Source: Planotetraspora kaengkrachanensis (GTDB lineage Bacteria > Actinomycetota > Actinomycetes > Streptosporangiales > Streptosporangiaceae). From it: a DNA stretch of 64,000 bases. The stretch covers positions 124,001-188,000 of the forward strand of contig NZ_BONV01000024.1 of assembly GCF_016862895.1 (NCBI RefSeq), given 5' to 3'. The stretch's first letter is position 1; the number at the start of each line of letters is the position of its first letter. Under the pieces are notes generated by a model. The model searched no databases. It was not told the origin of the DNA and saw only the letters and a program-made list of their open reading frames with translations. The position numbers and the translations under genes were made by a program. Positions 50,370 to 58,344 of the stretch are shown here, in pieces.

Positions 50370-51389
50370 ATGCGTGAGGTGGCGGTCATCGCGTTCGCCC
50401 AGACCCGGCACACCGACCACGACGAGGGACTGATCGACTTCGAGCTGATCCATCCGGTGATCCAGGAGGTCAAGGAACGGACCGGCCTGTCGAGGTTCGG
50501 GTTCACCTGCTCGGGAAGCTGCGACTACCTGGCCGGTGCGCCGTTCTCCTTCGTCTCCGCGCTGGACTCCCTCGGAGCCTGGCCGCCGATCTCGGAGAGC
50601 CACGTCGAGATGGACGCCGCGTGGGCCCTGTACGAAGCGTGGGTGCGGCTCCAGCACGGAGACGTGGACTCGGCGCTGGTCTACGGCTTCGGCAAGACGT
50701 CCATGGGCGACCTCAGGGAGATCATGACCCTGCAGCTCGACCCGTACTATCTGGCGCCGCTCGGTCTCGACCAGGTCTCCTTCGCCGCCCTGCAGGCGAA
50801 CGCGTACGGCGCCGGCCGGGCCGAACTCGACGAGATCGTACGGCGCAGCCGCGCGGACGGCCGGAGCAATCCCCACGCCCTCGACCTCGACGACCCCGCC
50901 GGGGATGAGTTCGAGGTAGCGCCGCTCAGGCCGTACGACGTGGCGCCGATCACCGACGGCGCCGCCGCGATCGTGCTGGCCGCGGGCGACCTCGCCAGGG
51001 AGCTGGCGGAACGTCCCGCCTGGATCATGGGCATCGCCCACCGGATCGAGCCCCACTACCTCGGCATGCGCGACCTCAGGCGCTCGCCGTCCACGGAGGC
51101 CGCCGGCCGGGCGGCGGGGGTCGGCAAGGGCCCGGTCGACGTCGCGGAGCTGCACGCCCAGTTCAGCCATGAGGAGCTCATCCTCCGCGAGGCGCTCGAG
51201 TTGCCGGCGGGCACGGTGGTCAACCCCTCGGGCGGAGCGCTGGCGGCCAACCCCGTCATGGCGACCGGGCTGATCCGCATCGGCGAGGCCGCGTCGCGGA
51301 TCCTCGACGGCGGCGCGGGCCGCACCGTCGCCCACGCCACGTCGGGGCCCTGTCTCCAGCACAACCTCGTCACCGTCCTGGAGGCGTGA
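50370..51389 (+). CDS. ltp4: SCP2-type thiolase, Ltp4-like
   Basis: A 339-residue thiolase-fold lipid-transfer-type protein. FTCSGSCDYLAG (residues 45-56) holds C47 and C51 in the region of the nucleophile loop, and the C-terminal half has VDVAELHAQFSHEELIL and the NPSGGALAANP glycine loop. In mycobacteria the Ltp4-Rv3521 pair lies in the KstR regulon for cholesterol side-chain breakdown. It would act with the OB-fold protein encoded 13 bp upstream. GAGGGGAGGAG precedes the ATG. Confidence 0.87.
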   Translation: MREVAVIAFAQTRHTDHDEGLIDFELIHPVIQEVKERTGLSRFGFTCSGSCDYLAGAPFSFVSALDSLGAWPPISESHVEMDAAWALYEAWVRLQHGDVDSALVYGFGKTSMGDLREIMTLQLDPYYLAPLGLDQVSFAALQANAYGAGRAELDEIVRRSRADGRSNPHALDLDDPAGDEFEVAPLRPYDVAPITDGAAAIVLAAGDLARELAERPAWIMGIAHRIEPHYLGMRDLRRSPSTEAAGRAAGVGKGPVDVAELHAQFSHEELILREALELPAGTVVNPSGGALAANPVMATGLIRIGEAASRILDGGAGRTVAHATSGPCLQHNLVTVLEA

Positions 51390-51432
51390 GCCCCCATGCC
51401 CCCCATGCCCCCGCCACCCCCCACCCCCTGCC

Positions 51433-51550
51433 GTGATCATGCACAGGTTCGTGATCAGGGCCGCCCACCTGCGAAAACCCCCGGCGTGATCATGCACAAG
51501 TTCGTGGATTCACGCCCCGAGCTGGGAAGTCGTCGATCGTGATCATGCAA
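51433..51550 (+). repeat. 53-bp-period intergenic repeat, array A (three forward units)
   Basis: GTGATCATGCAC begins at 51433 and 51486, and the variant ending AA at 51539: two exact 53-bp steps. Each core is followed by RGTTCG and preceded by a degenerate GCGAAnnC-type segment, so the whole 53 bp is a diverged repeat. The array fills the 174-bp gap between the two thiolase genes and ends 13 bp before the second one's GTG. No ORF or hairpin RNA explains it. Confidence 0.88.
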
Positions 51551-51563
51551 TCGAGGTGCTGTC

Positions 51564-52712
51564 GTGGGTAACCGTTGTGCCGTGATCGGCGTCGGCCAGA
51601 CTCGCTATCAGACCAAGCGGCGGGACGTCTCCATCGCCGGCCTGGTCAGGGAGGCCGCCCTCCGCGCGCTCGAGGACGCGGGGCTGACCTTCAAGGACAT
51701 CGACGCCGTCGTCATCGGCAAGGCCCCCGACCTGTTCGAGGGCGTGATGATGCCCGAGGCGTACCTCGCGGACGCGCTGGGCGCCGCGGGCAAACCGATG
51801 ACGCGCGTCCACACGGCTGGGTCGGTCGGCGGGTCGACGGCGCTGGTCGGCGCGTCGCTGATCCAGGGCGGCGTGCACGACCGCGTGCTGGTGGTCGCCT
51901 TCGAGAAGCAGTCGGAGTCGAACGCCACCTGGGCGCTGTCCACGCACCTGCCGTTCAGCGCCTCACTCGTCGTCGGCGCGGGCGGATACTTCGCGCCGCA
52001 CATCCGCGAGTACATGCGCAGGTCGGGCGCGCCCGACCACATCGGCACGCTGGTCGCGGTCAAGGACCGGCAGAACGCCCTGAAGAACCCCTACGCCCAC
52101 CTGAAGATCCCCGGCATCAACCGGCAAATGGTCGAGTCGACGCCGATGTTGTGGGAGCCGATCCGTTACCTGGAGACCTGCCCGTCGTCGGACGGCGCGT
52201 GCGCGATGGTGCTCGCCTCCGAGGACAAGGTGACCGGGACGCCCGCCTGGGTGCACGGCACCGCCATGCGGTCCGAGCCGATGGCGCGGGCCGATCGCGA
52301 CACGGTGAGCCCGCAGGCGGGCAAGGACTGCGCGGCCGACGTCTACCGCCAGGCCGGCATCACCGATCCGCGCAGGGAGATCGACGTCGCTGAGGTGTAC
52401 GTGCCCTTCTCCTGGTACGAGCCGATGTGGCTGGAGAACCTCGGCTTCGCCGCCGAGGGCGAGGGATGGAAGGTCACCGAGGCCGGCAGCACGGCGCTCG
52501 ACGGCGACATCCCGTGGAACGCCTCAGGCGGAGTGCTCTCCTCCAACCCCATCGGCGCCTCCGGCCTGATCCGGTTCGCGGAGGCGGCGCAGCAGGTGAG
52601 AGGCATGGCCGGTGAACATCAGGTCGACGGCGCCCGCACGGCGCTCGGCCACGCCTACGGCGGAGGGGCGCAATTCTTCGCCATGTGGATCGTCGGAGCG
52701 CACAAACCCTGA
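51564..52712 (+). CDS. ltp3: SCP2-type thiolase/aldolase, Ltp3-like
   Basis: A 382-residue thiolase-fold protein, close in length to mycobacterial Ltp3 (394). The region that carries the acyl-accepting cysteine in true thiolases (A-C-A/S-G) reads TAGSVGGST (84-92), without cysteine. It therefore cannot work as a normal thiolase but may be a retro-aldolase like Ltp2. IDVAEVYVPFSWYEPM and the C-terminal NASGGVLSSNPIGASGLIRFAE glycine loop are conserved. GTG 51564 follows array A. It belongs to the same run as the OB-fold protein, its likely partner. Confidence 0.87.
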   Translation: MGNRCAVIGVGQTRYQTKRRDVSIAGLVREAALRALEDAGLTFKDIDAVVIGKAPDLFEGVMMPEAYLADALGAAGKPMTRVHTAGSVGGSTALVGASLIQGGVHDRVLVVAFEKQSESNATWALSTHLPFSASLVVGAGGYFAPHIREYMRRSGAPDHIGTLVAVKDRQNALKNPYAHLKIPGINRQMVESTPMLWEPIRYLETCPSSDGACAMVLASEDKVTGTPAWVHGTAMRSEPMARADRDTVSPQAGKDCAADVYRQAGITDPRREIDVAEVYVPFSWYEPMWLENLGFAAEGEGWKVTEAGSTALDGDIPWNASGGVLSSNPIGASGLIRFAEAAQQVRGMAGEHQVDGARTALGHAYGGGAQFFAMWIVGAHKP

Positions 52713-52745
52713 TCGGTCAGACCCCCGGGAGAGAGGTCAACTCGT

Positions 52746-54335
52746 ATGGAGTTCAACCACGCCGACCTTTTCGAAGGGTTCGCGGACACGATCGGGGACC
52801 GGGTGGCCGTCGTCTGCGGCGACGCCCGTATGACGTATGCCGAACTCGACGCGCAGGCCAACCGGCTCGCCCACCACCTGGCAGCCCAGGGCGTACGGAG
52901 CGGGCAGCACGTCGGGATCCAGCTCTACAACGGGCTGGAGTACATCACCGCTCTGCTCGCCGCGCTGAAGATCCGGGCCGTGCCCGTCAACGTGAACTAC
53001 CGCTACGTCGAGGCGGAACTCGTCTACCTCTACCGCGACTCCGACATCGTGGCGCTGCTGTTCGACGTCGAGTTCGACGGCCGGGTCGCCGCCGCCGCAC
53101 AAGAGGCGCCGGCGTTGCGCCACCTCGTCGCCGTCGGCGGCGACTCCGCCGTCCCCGGCGCCGTGCCGTACGGCGAGGCGCTGGAAGCGCAACCGGCGAC
53201 GAGGGGCTTCGAACCGCGGACCGGCGAGGACATCTACATCATCTACACCGGCGGGACCACCGGCATGCCCAAGGGCGTGATGTGGCGGGTCGAGGACCTG
53301 TTCATGGCGTTCGGCGGCGGCAACCCGTACGGCCCGCCGCTGGAGACGCCGGAGGCGGTCGTCGAGCAGGCGCGCAACGCCGGCCCGATCGTCATGATGG
53401 CAGCGCCGCCGCTCATGCACGGCGCGGCGCAGATGGGGACGTTCCTGTGCTGGTGCATGGGCTCGACCATGGTCTACGTCCGCAAGTTCGATCCGGTCGC
53501 GGTGCTGCGGGCGATCGAACGCGAGAAGGTGCTGAGCATCAACATCACCGGCGACGCGATGGCGCGACCGCTGGCCGAGGAGATCGCCACCGGGGCGTAC
53601 GACCTGTCGTCGCTCGCCGTCGTCAGCTCGACCGGGGCGATCCTCAGCGGCACGGTCCGGGCGCGGCTCCAGGAACTGCTTCCCAACACGATGATCATGG
53701 ACAGTTTCGGTTCGACGGAGTCCGGCTACACCGCGTCCGGGGTCGCCGGCTCGTCTCCGGAGGCCGGTCTGAAGTACCAGCCCAAGGCCGATGCGGGCAT
53801 CGCCGTACTGGACGAGAAGCTCAGGCCCGTCGACCCGGGCTCGGGAGTCATGGGAATGGTCGCGAGGTCGGGGCGCATCGCCTTCGGCTACTACAACGAC
53901 CCGGACAAGACCGCGCGCACCTTCGTGACCGACGGCGACGGCGTCAAATGGCTGCTGTCGGGCGACATGGCCATGGTGGAGGAGGACGGGACGATCCAGA
54001 TCTTCGGCCGGGGCTCGCAGTGCATCAACACCGGCGGGGAGAAGGTCTTCCCCGAGGAGGTCGAGGCGGTGCTGAAGGGTCATCCTTCGGTGTTCGACGC
54101 CGTCGTCACCGGCATTCCGGACGACCGCTGGGGATCGCGGGTGGCGGCCGTGGTCCAGCCGTACGAGGGGACCGCTCCTACGTGGGAGGAGCTGGACGCC
54201 CACTGCCGCGGTTTGTTGTCGGGGTACAAGGTCCCGCGTACCTATGCGTTCGTGGAGGAGGTGCTCCGGTCGCCGGCGGGTAAAGCCGACTACCGATGGG
54301 CCAAGCAGGTGGCCCAATCAGCCGCCTCAACGTGA
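52746..54335 (+). CDS. fadD19: Acyl-CoA synthetase, FadD19-like
   Basis: A 529-residue adenylate-forming enzyme with P-loop YTGGTTGMPKG at 167-177, a MWRVEDLFMA segment like that of FadD17/FadD19 steroid side-chain synthetases, FGSTESGYTASG (A5) and DGTIQIFGRGSQCINTGGEKVFPEEVE. The catalytic lysine near the C-terminus is in SPAGKADYRWAK. It would activate the C26 or a shortened steroid side-chain acid as CoA ester before dehydrogenation, hydration and retro-aldol cleavage by the neighbouring enzymes. ATG 52746 lies 33 bp after the Ltp3-like gene, so it is the last gene of that operon. Repeat array B begins 17 bp after its stop. Confidence 0.9.
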   Translation: MEFNHADLFEGFADTIGDRVAVVCGDARMTYAELDAQANRLAHHLAAQGVRSGQHVGIQLYNGLEYITALLAALKIRAVPVNVNYRYVEAELVYLYRDSDIVALLFDVEFDGRVAAAAQEAPALRHLVAVGGDSAVPGAVPYGEALEAQPATRGFEPRTGEDIYIIYTGGTTGMPKGVMWRVEDLFMAFGGGNPYGPPLETPEAVVEQARNAGPIVMMAAPPLMHGAAQMGTFLCWCMGSTMVYVRKFDPVAVLRAIEREKVLSINITGDAMARPLAEEIATGAYDLSSLAVVSSTGAILSGTVRARLQELLPNTMIMDSFGSTESGYTASGVAGSSPEAGLKYQPKADAGIAVLDEKLRPVDPGSGVMGMVARSGRIAFGYYNDPDKTARTFVTDGDGVKWLLSGDMAMVEEDGTIQIFGRGSQCINTGGEKVFPEEVEAVLKGHPSVFDAVVTGIPDDRWGSRVAAVVQPYEGTAPTWEELDAHCRGLLSGYKVPRTYAFVEEVLRSPAGKADYRWAKQVAQSAAST

Positions 54336-54352
54336 CGCCCCACCCTCTGGGT

Positions 54353-54786
54353 GTGATCACGCACAGCCCCCAACCCCGCGCGTGATCATGCACAGGTTCG
54401 GCCGCATGGTCACTGACCAGTGAAACCTCGTGGCGTGATCATGCACGGGTTCGGTCACATGGTCACTAACCAGCGGAATCGCGTTTCGTGATCATGCGCG
54501 GTTTCGTGAATATGTGGCCCGGCCTGGGGTTTCGCCGTTCGTGATCATGCAGTGGTCGACGCGCATGATCACGACAAGGAAAAACCCAGGTCGTACGGCC
54601 GATCGGCGAGTCTGTGCATGATCACGCCCGGGGGCGGCGCAGGTCATGGCTGCACTGGCCGAACCCGTGCATGATCACGCACAGGGGGTGGCGCAGGTCG
54701 CGAGGGCTTTCCCCGAGCCTGTGCATGATCACGCGGGGTTGGGGGCCGTGCATGATCACCCCCATCGAAGGTGTGCGCACGATCAC
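54353..54786. repeat. 53-bp-period intergenic repeat, array B (forward then inverted units)
   Basis: Forward cores GTGATCAyGCrC start at 54353, 54382, 54435, 54488 and 54541; the last four are exactly 53 bp apart. Inverted cores GyGCAyGATCAC start at 54561, 54614, 54667 (53 bp steps), 54721 (54), 54748 and 54775 (27 each). The orientation flips near 54555. The array fills the whole 456-bp space between two convergent genes. Chance ORFs here translate to repeated MHDHA peptides and are not genes. Confidence 0.9.
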
Positions 54787-54791
54787 GCCCA

Positions 54792-55424
54792 TCAGGCGGC
54801 TTCGGAGGTGAGGGCGGCCACGGCGCCGAGGCCCAGGTAGACTACGCCGCTGCCCACGTCCAGGCGCCGCCGGGCACGGGCCGACCGGCGCAGCCTCCCG
54901 GCCAGGGCCGACGACAGCAGGGCGTAACCGCCGTCGCTGACCATGCCGAGCACGATCCAGATGAGCCCCAGCACCACGATCTGCGACGCCACGGGTCCCC
55001 GCGACGGGTCGGCGAACTGCGGCAGGAAGGCCAGGAAGAAGATCGCCGTCTTCGGGTTGAGCACGTTGACGACGAACCCCTCACCGAACAGCCGCGACCG
55101 GGACGCCCGTCGCATCTCGAACGGATCCTCGTCAACGGAGCGTTTGATCAGTTTGCGGACCCCGAGATAGACCAGATAAGCCGCACCCAGGTACTTCACG
55201 ATGGCGAACGCCGTCGCGGACGCCGCGAGCAGGGCGCTGATCCCGAGGGCGGCCGCGGTCACGTGCACCACCGAGCCGGCGTGCACTCCGAGCACGGATA
55301 CCAGCCCCGCCGCGCGGCCTTGGGCGACGCTGCGGGTCACGATGTAGACCACCGCGGGACCCGGCACCAGGAGAAGGGCGAGGGTCGCGGCTGCGAACAG
55401 GGCGAGCGTCGTCATGGGTGGCAT
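54792..55424 (-). CDS. LysE/RhtB-family exporter
   Basis: A 210-residue membrane protein with six hydrophobic helices. The N-terminal LLVPGPAVVYIVTRSVAQGRAAGL and the central GEGFVVNVLNPKTAIFFLAFLPQF match the LysE/RhtB amino-acid and metabolite exporter family. It probably exports an amino acid or related small molecule. Its 3' end abuts array B. The nearest neighbours upstream are a LysR regulator and a threonine dehydratase, so an amino-acid connection (threonine or homoserine, as for RhtB/RhtC) is plausible but not shown. Confidence 0.9.
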   Translation of the reverse strand: MPPMTTLALFAAATLALLLVPGPAVVYIVTRSVAQGRAAGLVSVLGVHAGSVVHVTAAALGISALLAASATAFAIVKYLGAAYLVYLGVRKLIKRSVDEDPFEMRRASRSRLFGEGFVVNVLNPKTAIFFLAFLPQFADPSRGPVASQIVVLGLIWIVLGMVSDGGYALLSSALAGRLRRSARARRRLDVGSGVVYLGLGAVAALTSEAA

Positions 55425-55481
55425 GTTCGTGATGGTACGAAGTGACCCCCCGCCGGGGCATCCCTATTTCCAGCCGCTCCC

Positions 55482-55553
55482 GCAGCCAAGCCGTACGCAG
55501 CCAAGCCGCCCACGCGGCCACCCCGTCCCGGCCGCCCACGTGCAGCCAAGCCG
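55482..55553. repeat. Three short direct repeats GCAGCCAAGCCG
   Basis: Copies at 55482, 55497 and 55542 (steps 15 and 45) lie in the 179-bp gap between the LysE exporter and the LysR gene. Nothing else is recognisable in that gap. Confidence 0.6.
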
Positions 55554-55603
55554 CCGCGCGGGCACCCGGCCGCGCAGAAACCCGCGCCGGTGAGCGCTCC
55601 GCT

Positions 55604-56482
55604 TCAGCCGTCCGCGAGGGCGGCGAGCAGCGCCGCCGTCGCCGGCGGATCCGGCGGTTCGCCGTACGTCGCCGCGAACACCCGCCGCGTCGACGCGGGG
55701 ATCTCGCTCACCTGGACGCCGGGATGCCGATGCGCCGACAACGCGAGTCGCGGCAGGACGGCCACGCCCAGACCCGCGGCCACCATGGCCTGCACCGCCA
55801 CGTAGTCGTCCGTGGTGAACGAGATGCGCGGCTCGAACCCGGAGCCGGAGCACAGGTCGAGCAGATGGGCGCGGCACCGGTCGCAGCCCGCGATCCAGCG
55901 GGACTCGGCGTGATCCCGCAGCGACCCGGACGGCGATCCGCCGGGTGTGACGAGGAGGCTCGGTTCGTCGAGAAGCGGTGTGATCCGAAGGCCGTCGACG
56001 TCCGGACCTCCGTGAGGAACGCCCGCCTGGCCGTACTGGAAGACCACCGCCACGTCCACGTCGCCGGCCCGCAACATGCGCAGCGCCTCGGGTGGTTCGG
56101 CCTCGGCCAGGCGCAGGTCCAGCCCCGGGTGGTCGTGCGCGAGCCGTACCGCGGCCTCGGGGACGAGGGTCCCGAGTGCGGACGGGAAGGCGGCCAGCCG
56201 CACCCGGCCTGCGCGCAGCCCGACGTGGGCCGCCAGCTCGGCCGAGGCGGACTCGATCCGCCCGAGGATCTCGGCGGCCCGTTCCGCCAGCAGCCGGCCC
56301 GCCTCGGTGAGCCGGATGCCGCGGCCCGCCCGCTGGACGAGCTTCGCGCCGGTCTCCGCCTCCAGCCGGGAGAGGTGGTGGCTGACCGAGGGCTGCGTGT
56401 AATTGAGCTCCCTTGCCGCCGCGGTGACCGACCCGGTTTTCGATATGGCGAGCAGCACCCGCAGCCGTACGACGTCGAGCAT
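55604..56482 (-). CDS. LysR-family regulator, divergent from threonine dehydratase
   Basis: A 292-residue LysR protein with N-terminal helix-turn-helix GSVTAAARELNYTQPSVSHHLSRLEAE (about 17-43) and effector domain (about 88-285). A LysR-type palindrome lies 12 bp upstream of its start in the divergent promoter. It therefore probably regulates itself and the dehydratase gene at 56538, with an amino acid as likely effector. The C-x2-C pair in CDRCRAHLLDLC (about 195) is unusual for the family and could respond to redox state. Confidence 0.9.
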   Translation of the reverse strand: MLDVVRLRVLLAISKTGSVTAAARELNYTQPSVSHHLSRLEAETGAKLVQRAGRGIRLTEAGRLLAERAAEILGRIESASAELAAHVGLRAGRVRLAAFPSALGTLVPEAAVRLAHDHPGLDLRLAEAEPPEALRMLRAGDVDVAVVFQYGQAGVPHGGPDVDGLRITPLLDEPSLLVTPGGSPSGSLRDHAESRWIAGCDRCRAHLLDLCSGSGFEPRISFTTDDYVAVQAMVAAGLGVAVLPRLALSAHRHPGVQVSEIPASTRRVFAATYGEPPDPPATAALLAALADG

Positions 56483-56493
56483 GCGCGCAATTT

Positions 56494-56516
56494 ATCAACG
56501 TCTTCTATCGGTTGAT
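56494..56516. promoter_or_regulatory. LysR-type operator (T-N11-A palindrome)
   Basis: ATCAAC-N11-GTTGAT is a perfect six-base inverted repeat with the 11-bp spacing typical of LysR binding sites. It is centred in the 55-bp gap between the LysR gene and the dehydratase gene. Confidence 0.8.
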
Positions 56517-56537
56517 GAGAAGACTTCAGTTGGACCT

Positions 56538-57515
56538 ATGCCACGGAGGAGGGCCACGCTGGAGTCCGTGACAGACATCCGTGATGTGCTCGAGGCCAGG
56601 CGGCTGATCGCCGGGCACCTGCCCGAGACGCCCATGTGGTCCTATCCGGTTCTCGACGCGATCGTGGGGGCACGCGTCCACGTCAAACACGAAAACGTGC
56701 AGCCGACGGGCGCCTTCAAGGTACGCGGCGGCATCAACCTGCTGGCCCGGATGCCCGATCGGGGACGGGGCGTCGTCGCGTACTCCACGGGCAACCACGC
56801 GCAGTCGGTGGCCTACGCCGCCCGGCTGTACGGCGTCGCCTGCTCGATCGTGATGCCGGAGAACCCCAATCCGGCCAAGGTCGCGGCCGTCGAGGCGCTC
56901 GGGGCGACGGTGACCGTCGCGGGCGCGACCATGGTCGAGGCGGCCGACCACGCTCGGGCGATGTCCGACGACCAGGGCAGACGCCTGATCAGCCCGGCCG
57001 ACGAGCCGGACATCATCGCCGGGGTGGCCACGCTCTACCTCGAGATGCTGGCGGCGCGGCCCGGTCTGGACGCCGTCTTCGTCCCCGTCGGCAGCGGCAC
57101 GGGCGCGGCCGCCGCGTGTCTCGTCGCCGATGCGCTCGCACCCCGCTGCCGGGTGATCGCCGTGCAGTCGGCCTCCGCGCCGGCCGCGCACGACTCCTGG
57201 GCGTCGAAGGAGCTCGTCACCCGCCCGTGCGAGACCGTCGTGGACGGCCTGGCGACCGGTTCCGCCTTCGAGACGCCCCAGGCGGTCATGCGGGACGGGT
57301 TGTCCGATTTCCTGCTGGTCGGCGACGACGACATCCGGCGGGCCCAGCGGATGCTCCTCACGCAGGCGCACACGCTGGCCGAGGGTGCCGGAGCCGCGGC
57401 GCTTGCCGGGCTGCTCGCCGTACGTGAGGAGTTCGCCGGTCGGGAGGTGGCCGTGGTCTGCACGGGGGCGAACGCAGGACCGGCCGAACTCGAGCGACTG
57501 CTGGCCGCCGCCTGA
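56538..57515 (+). CDS. Threonine/serine dehydratase (PLP-dependent)
   Basis: A 325-residue fold-type II PLP enzyme. The Schiff-base lysine is K61 in PTGAFKVRGG, the asparagine loop is STGNHAQS, and the phosphate-binding loop is VPVGSGTGAA (about 184-193). It lacks the C-terminal ACT-like regulatory domain of biosynthetic IlvA, so it resembles catabolic threonine dehydratase or serine racemase. It converts threonine to 2-oxobutyrate and ammonia, or serine to pyruvate. ATG 56538 and GTG 56568 are both possible starts, neither with a strong ribosome site. It is controlled in all likelihood by the divergent LysR protein. Confidence 0.87.
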   Translation: MPRRRATLESVTDIRDVLEARRLIAGHLPETPMWSYPVLDAIVGARVHVKHENVQPTGAFKVRGGINLLARMPDRGRGVVAYSTGNHAQSVAYAARLYGVACSIVMPENPNPAKVAAVEALGATVTVAGATMVEAADHARAMSDDQGRRLISPADEPDIIAGVATLYLEMLAARPGLDAVFVPVGSGTGAAAACLVADALAPRCRVIAVQSASAPAAHDSWASKELVTRPCETVVDGLATGSAFETPQAVMRDGLSDFLLVGDDDIRRAQRMLLTQAHTLAEGAGAAALAGLLAVREEFAGREVAVVCTGANAGPAELERLLAAA

Positions 57516-57525
57516 GCGGGGGAGG

Positions 57526-58329
57526 TCAGGAGGCCCGGCCGAGATCCCGGCGGGCGGCCTCCTCGACCTCGTGCAGGCTCTGCCGAGTCAGCTCCAGTTC
57601 GGAGACGAGGTCGTCCAGGTCGCGCCGCCCGTCGTCGGCCGAGGAGGCGGCGGTCATCGCCGACACCTCGACCGCCCGCGCGACCAGCCCCTCGAGGTCG
57701 ATCGCGCCGGACTCGAGCCTGGACAACACCCGTGCCCGGGTCGCCGACAAACGGTCGTGGATCTGTTGTTGCGACTTCAGCGACGCGATCGACCTGTCCA
57801 GGTCACCCGTTACGTCGCCCGCCATGTCTCCCTCAATGTCGCCCGCCACGTCGTCCCCTATGTCGGCCGGTGCCGACGCGCGGGCCCGCTCGAGCCGTGC
57901 CAGCTCCTCCCGCAGGAAGGCGGGGTCGAAGCGGCCGAGCGCCGCGCCGGTGACGGACGCCTGCCCGGCCAGCCGCCGCAACGTCGCGACCGTGTCGTCC
58001 ACCTGAGGGCGCATGGACGCGATCCGGTCGAGCAGGATCCGGCCCCGCATCGAGGCCGCCAGGTCGCCGAAGCCGCTCGCCGCACGCTCCGCACGGCGCA
58101 ACCACGCCTCCTCCGGGCTGCCCGCCGCGACCGGCGGCTCCTCCGGCCCGGTACGGCTCTCGCCCCCGGTCGACTGCCAGGCCGACGCGAACGACTTGAC
58201 CAGCCACACGGTGACGCCCACGACGGCGGCCCCGGCCGGGTGCACGTCGACGGCCCACGCCGCGCCGCCCGCGGTGGCGCCCAGGAGCAGTCCCCAGGGA
58301 TCGCGCAGTTCCTCGCTGAAGCGGGACAA
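57526..58329 (-). CDS. Membrane-associated coiled-coil protein, partner of the VWA gene
   Basis: A 267-residue protein with one or two hydrophobic segments near the N-terminus (about 12-48) and a long helical, acidic/basic alternating remainder with coiled-coil character. A short GDxx-repeat stretch (GDDVAGDIEGDMAGDVTGD, about 152-170) is embedded in it. I do not recognise a family beyond uncharacterised actinobacterial proteins next to VWA/substrate-binding genes. It follows the VWA gene after 15 bp and is surely co-transcribed. It could assemble around that membrane-anchored protein (phage-shock or toxic-anion-resistance-like helices are possible), but this is inference. Confidence 0.7.
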   Translation of the reverse strand: MSRFSEELRDPWGLLLGATAGGAAWAVDVHPAGAAVVGVTVWLVKSFASAWQSTGGESRTGPEEPPVAAGSPEEAWLRRAERAASGFGDLAASMRGRILLDRIASMRPQVDDTVATLRRLAGQASVTGAALGRFDPAFLREELARLERARASAPADIGDDVAGDIEGDMAGDVTGDLDRSIASLKSQQQIHDRLSATRARVLSRLESGAIDLEGLVARAVEVSAMTAASSADDGRRDLDDLVSELELTRQSLHEVEEAARRDLGRAS

Positions 58330-58344
58330 GGGGGGCTCCCGGGC

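Noticed and set aside
54614-54840. Small genes encoding repeated MHDHA peptides (also 54178-54393 and around 60501)
   Set aside because: The peptides are only translations of the GTGCATGATCAC repeat in various frames; no ribosome sites or conserved downstream sequence.
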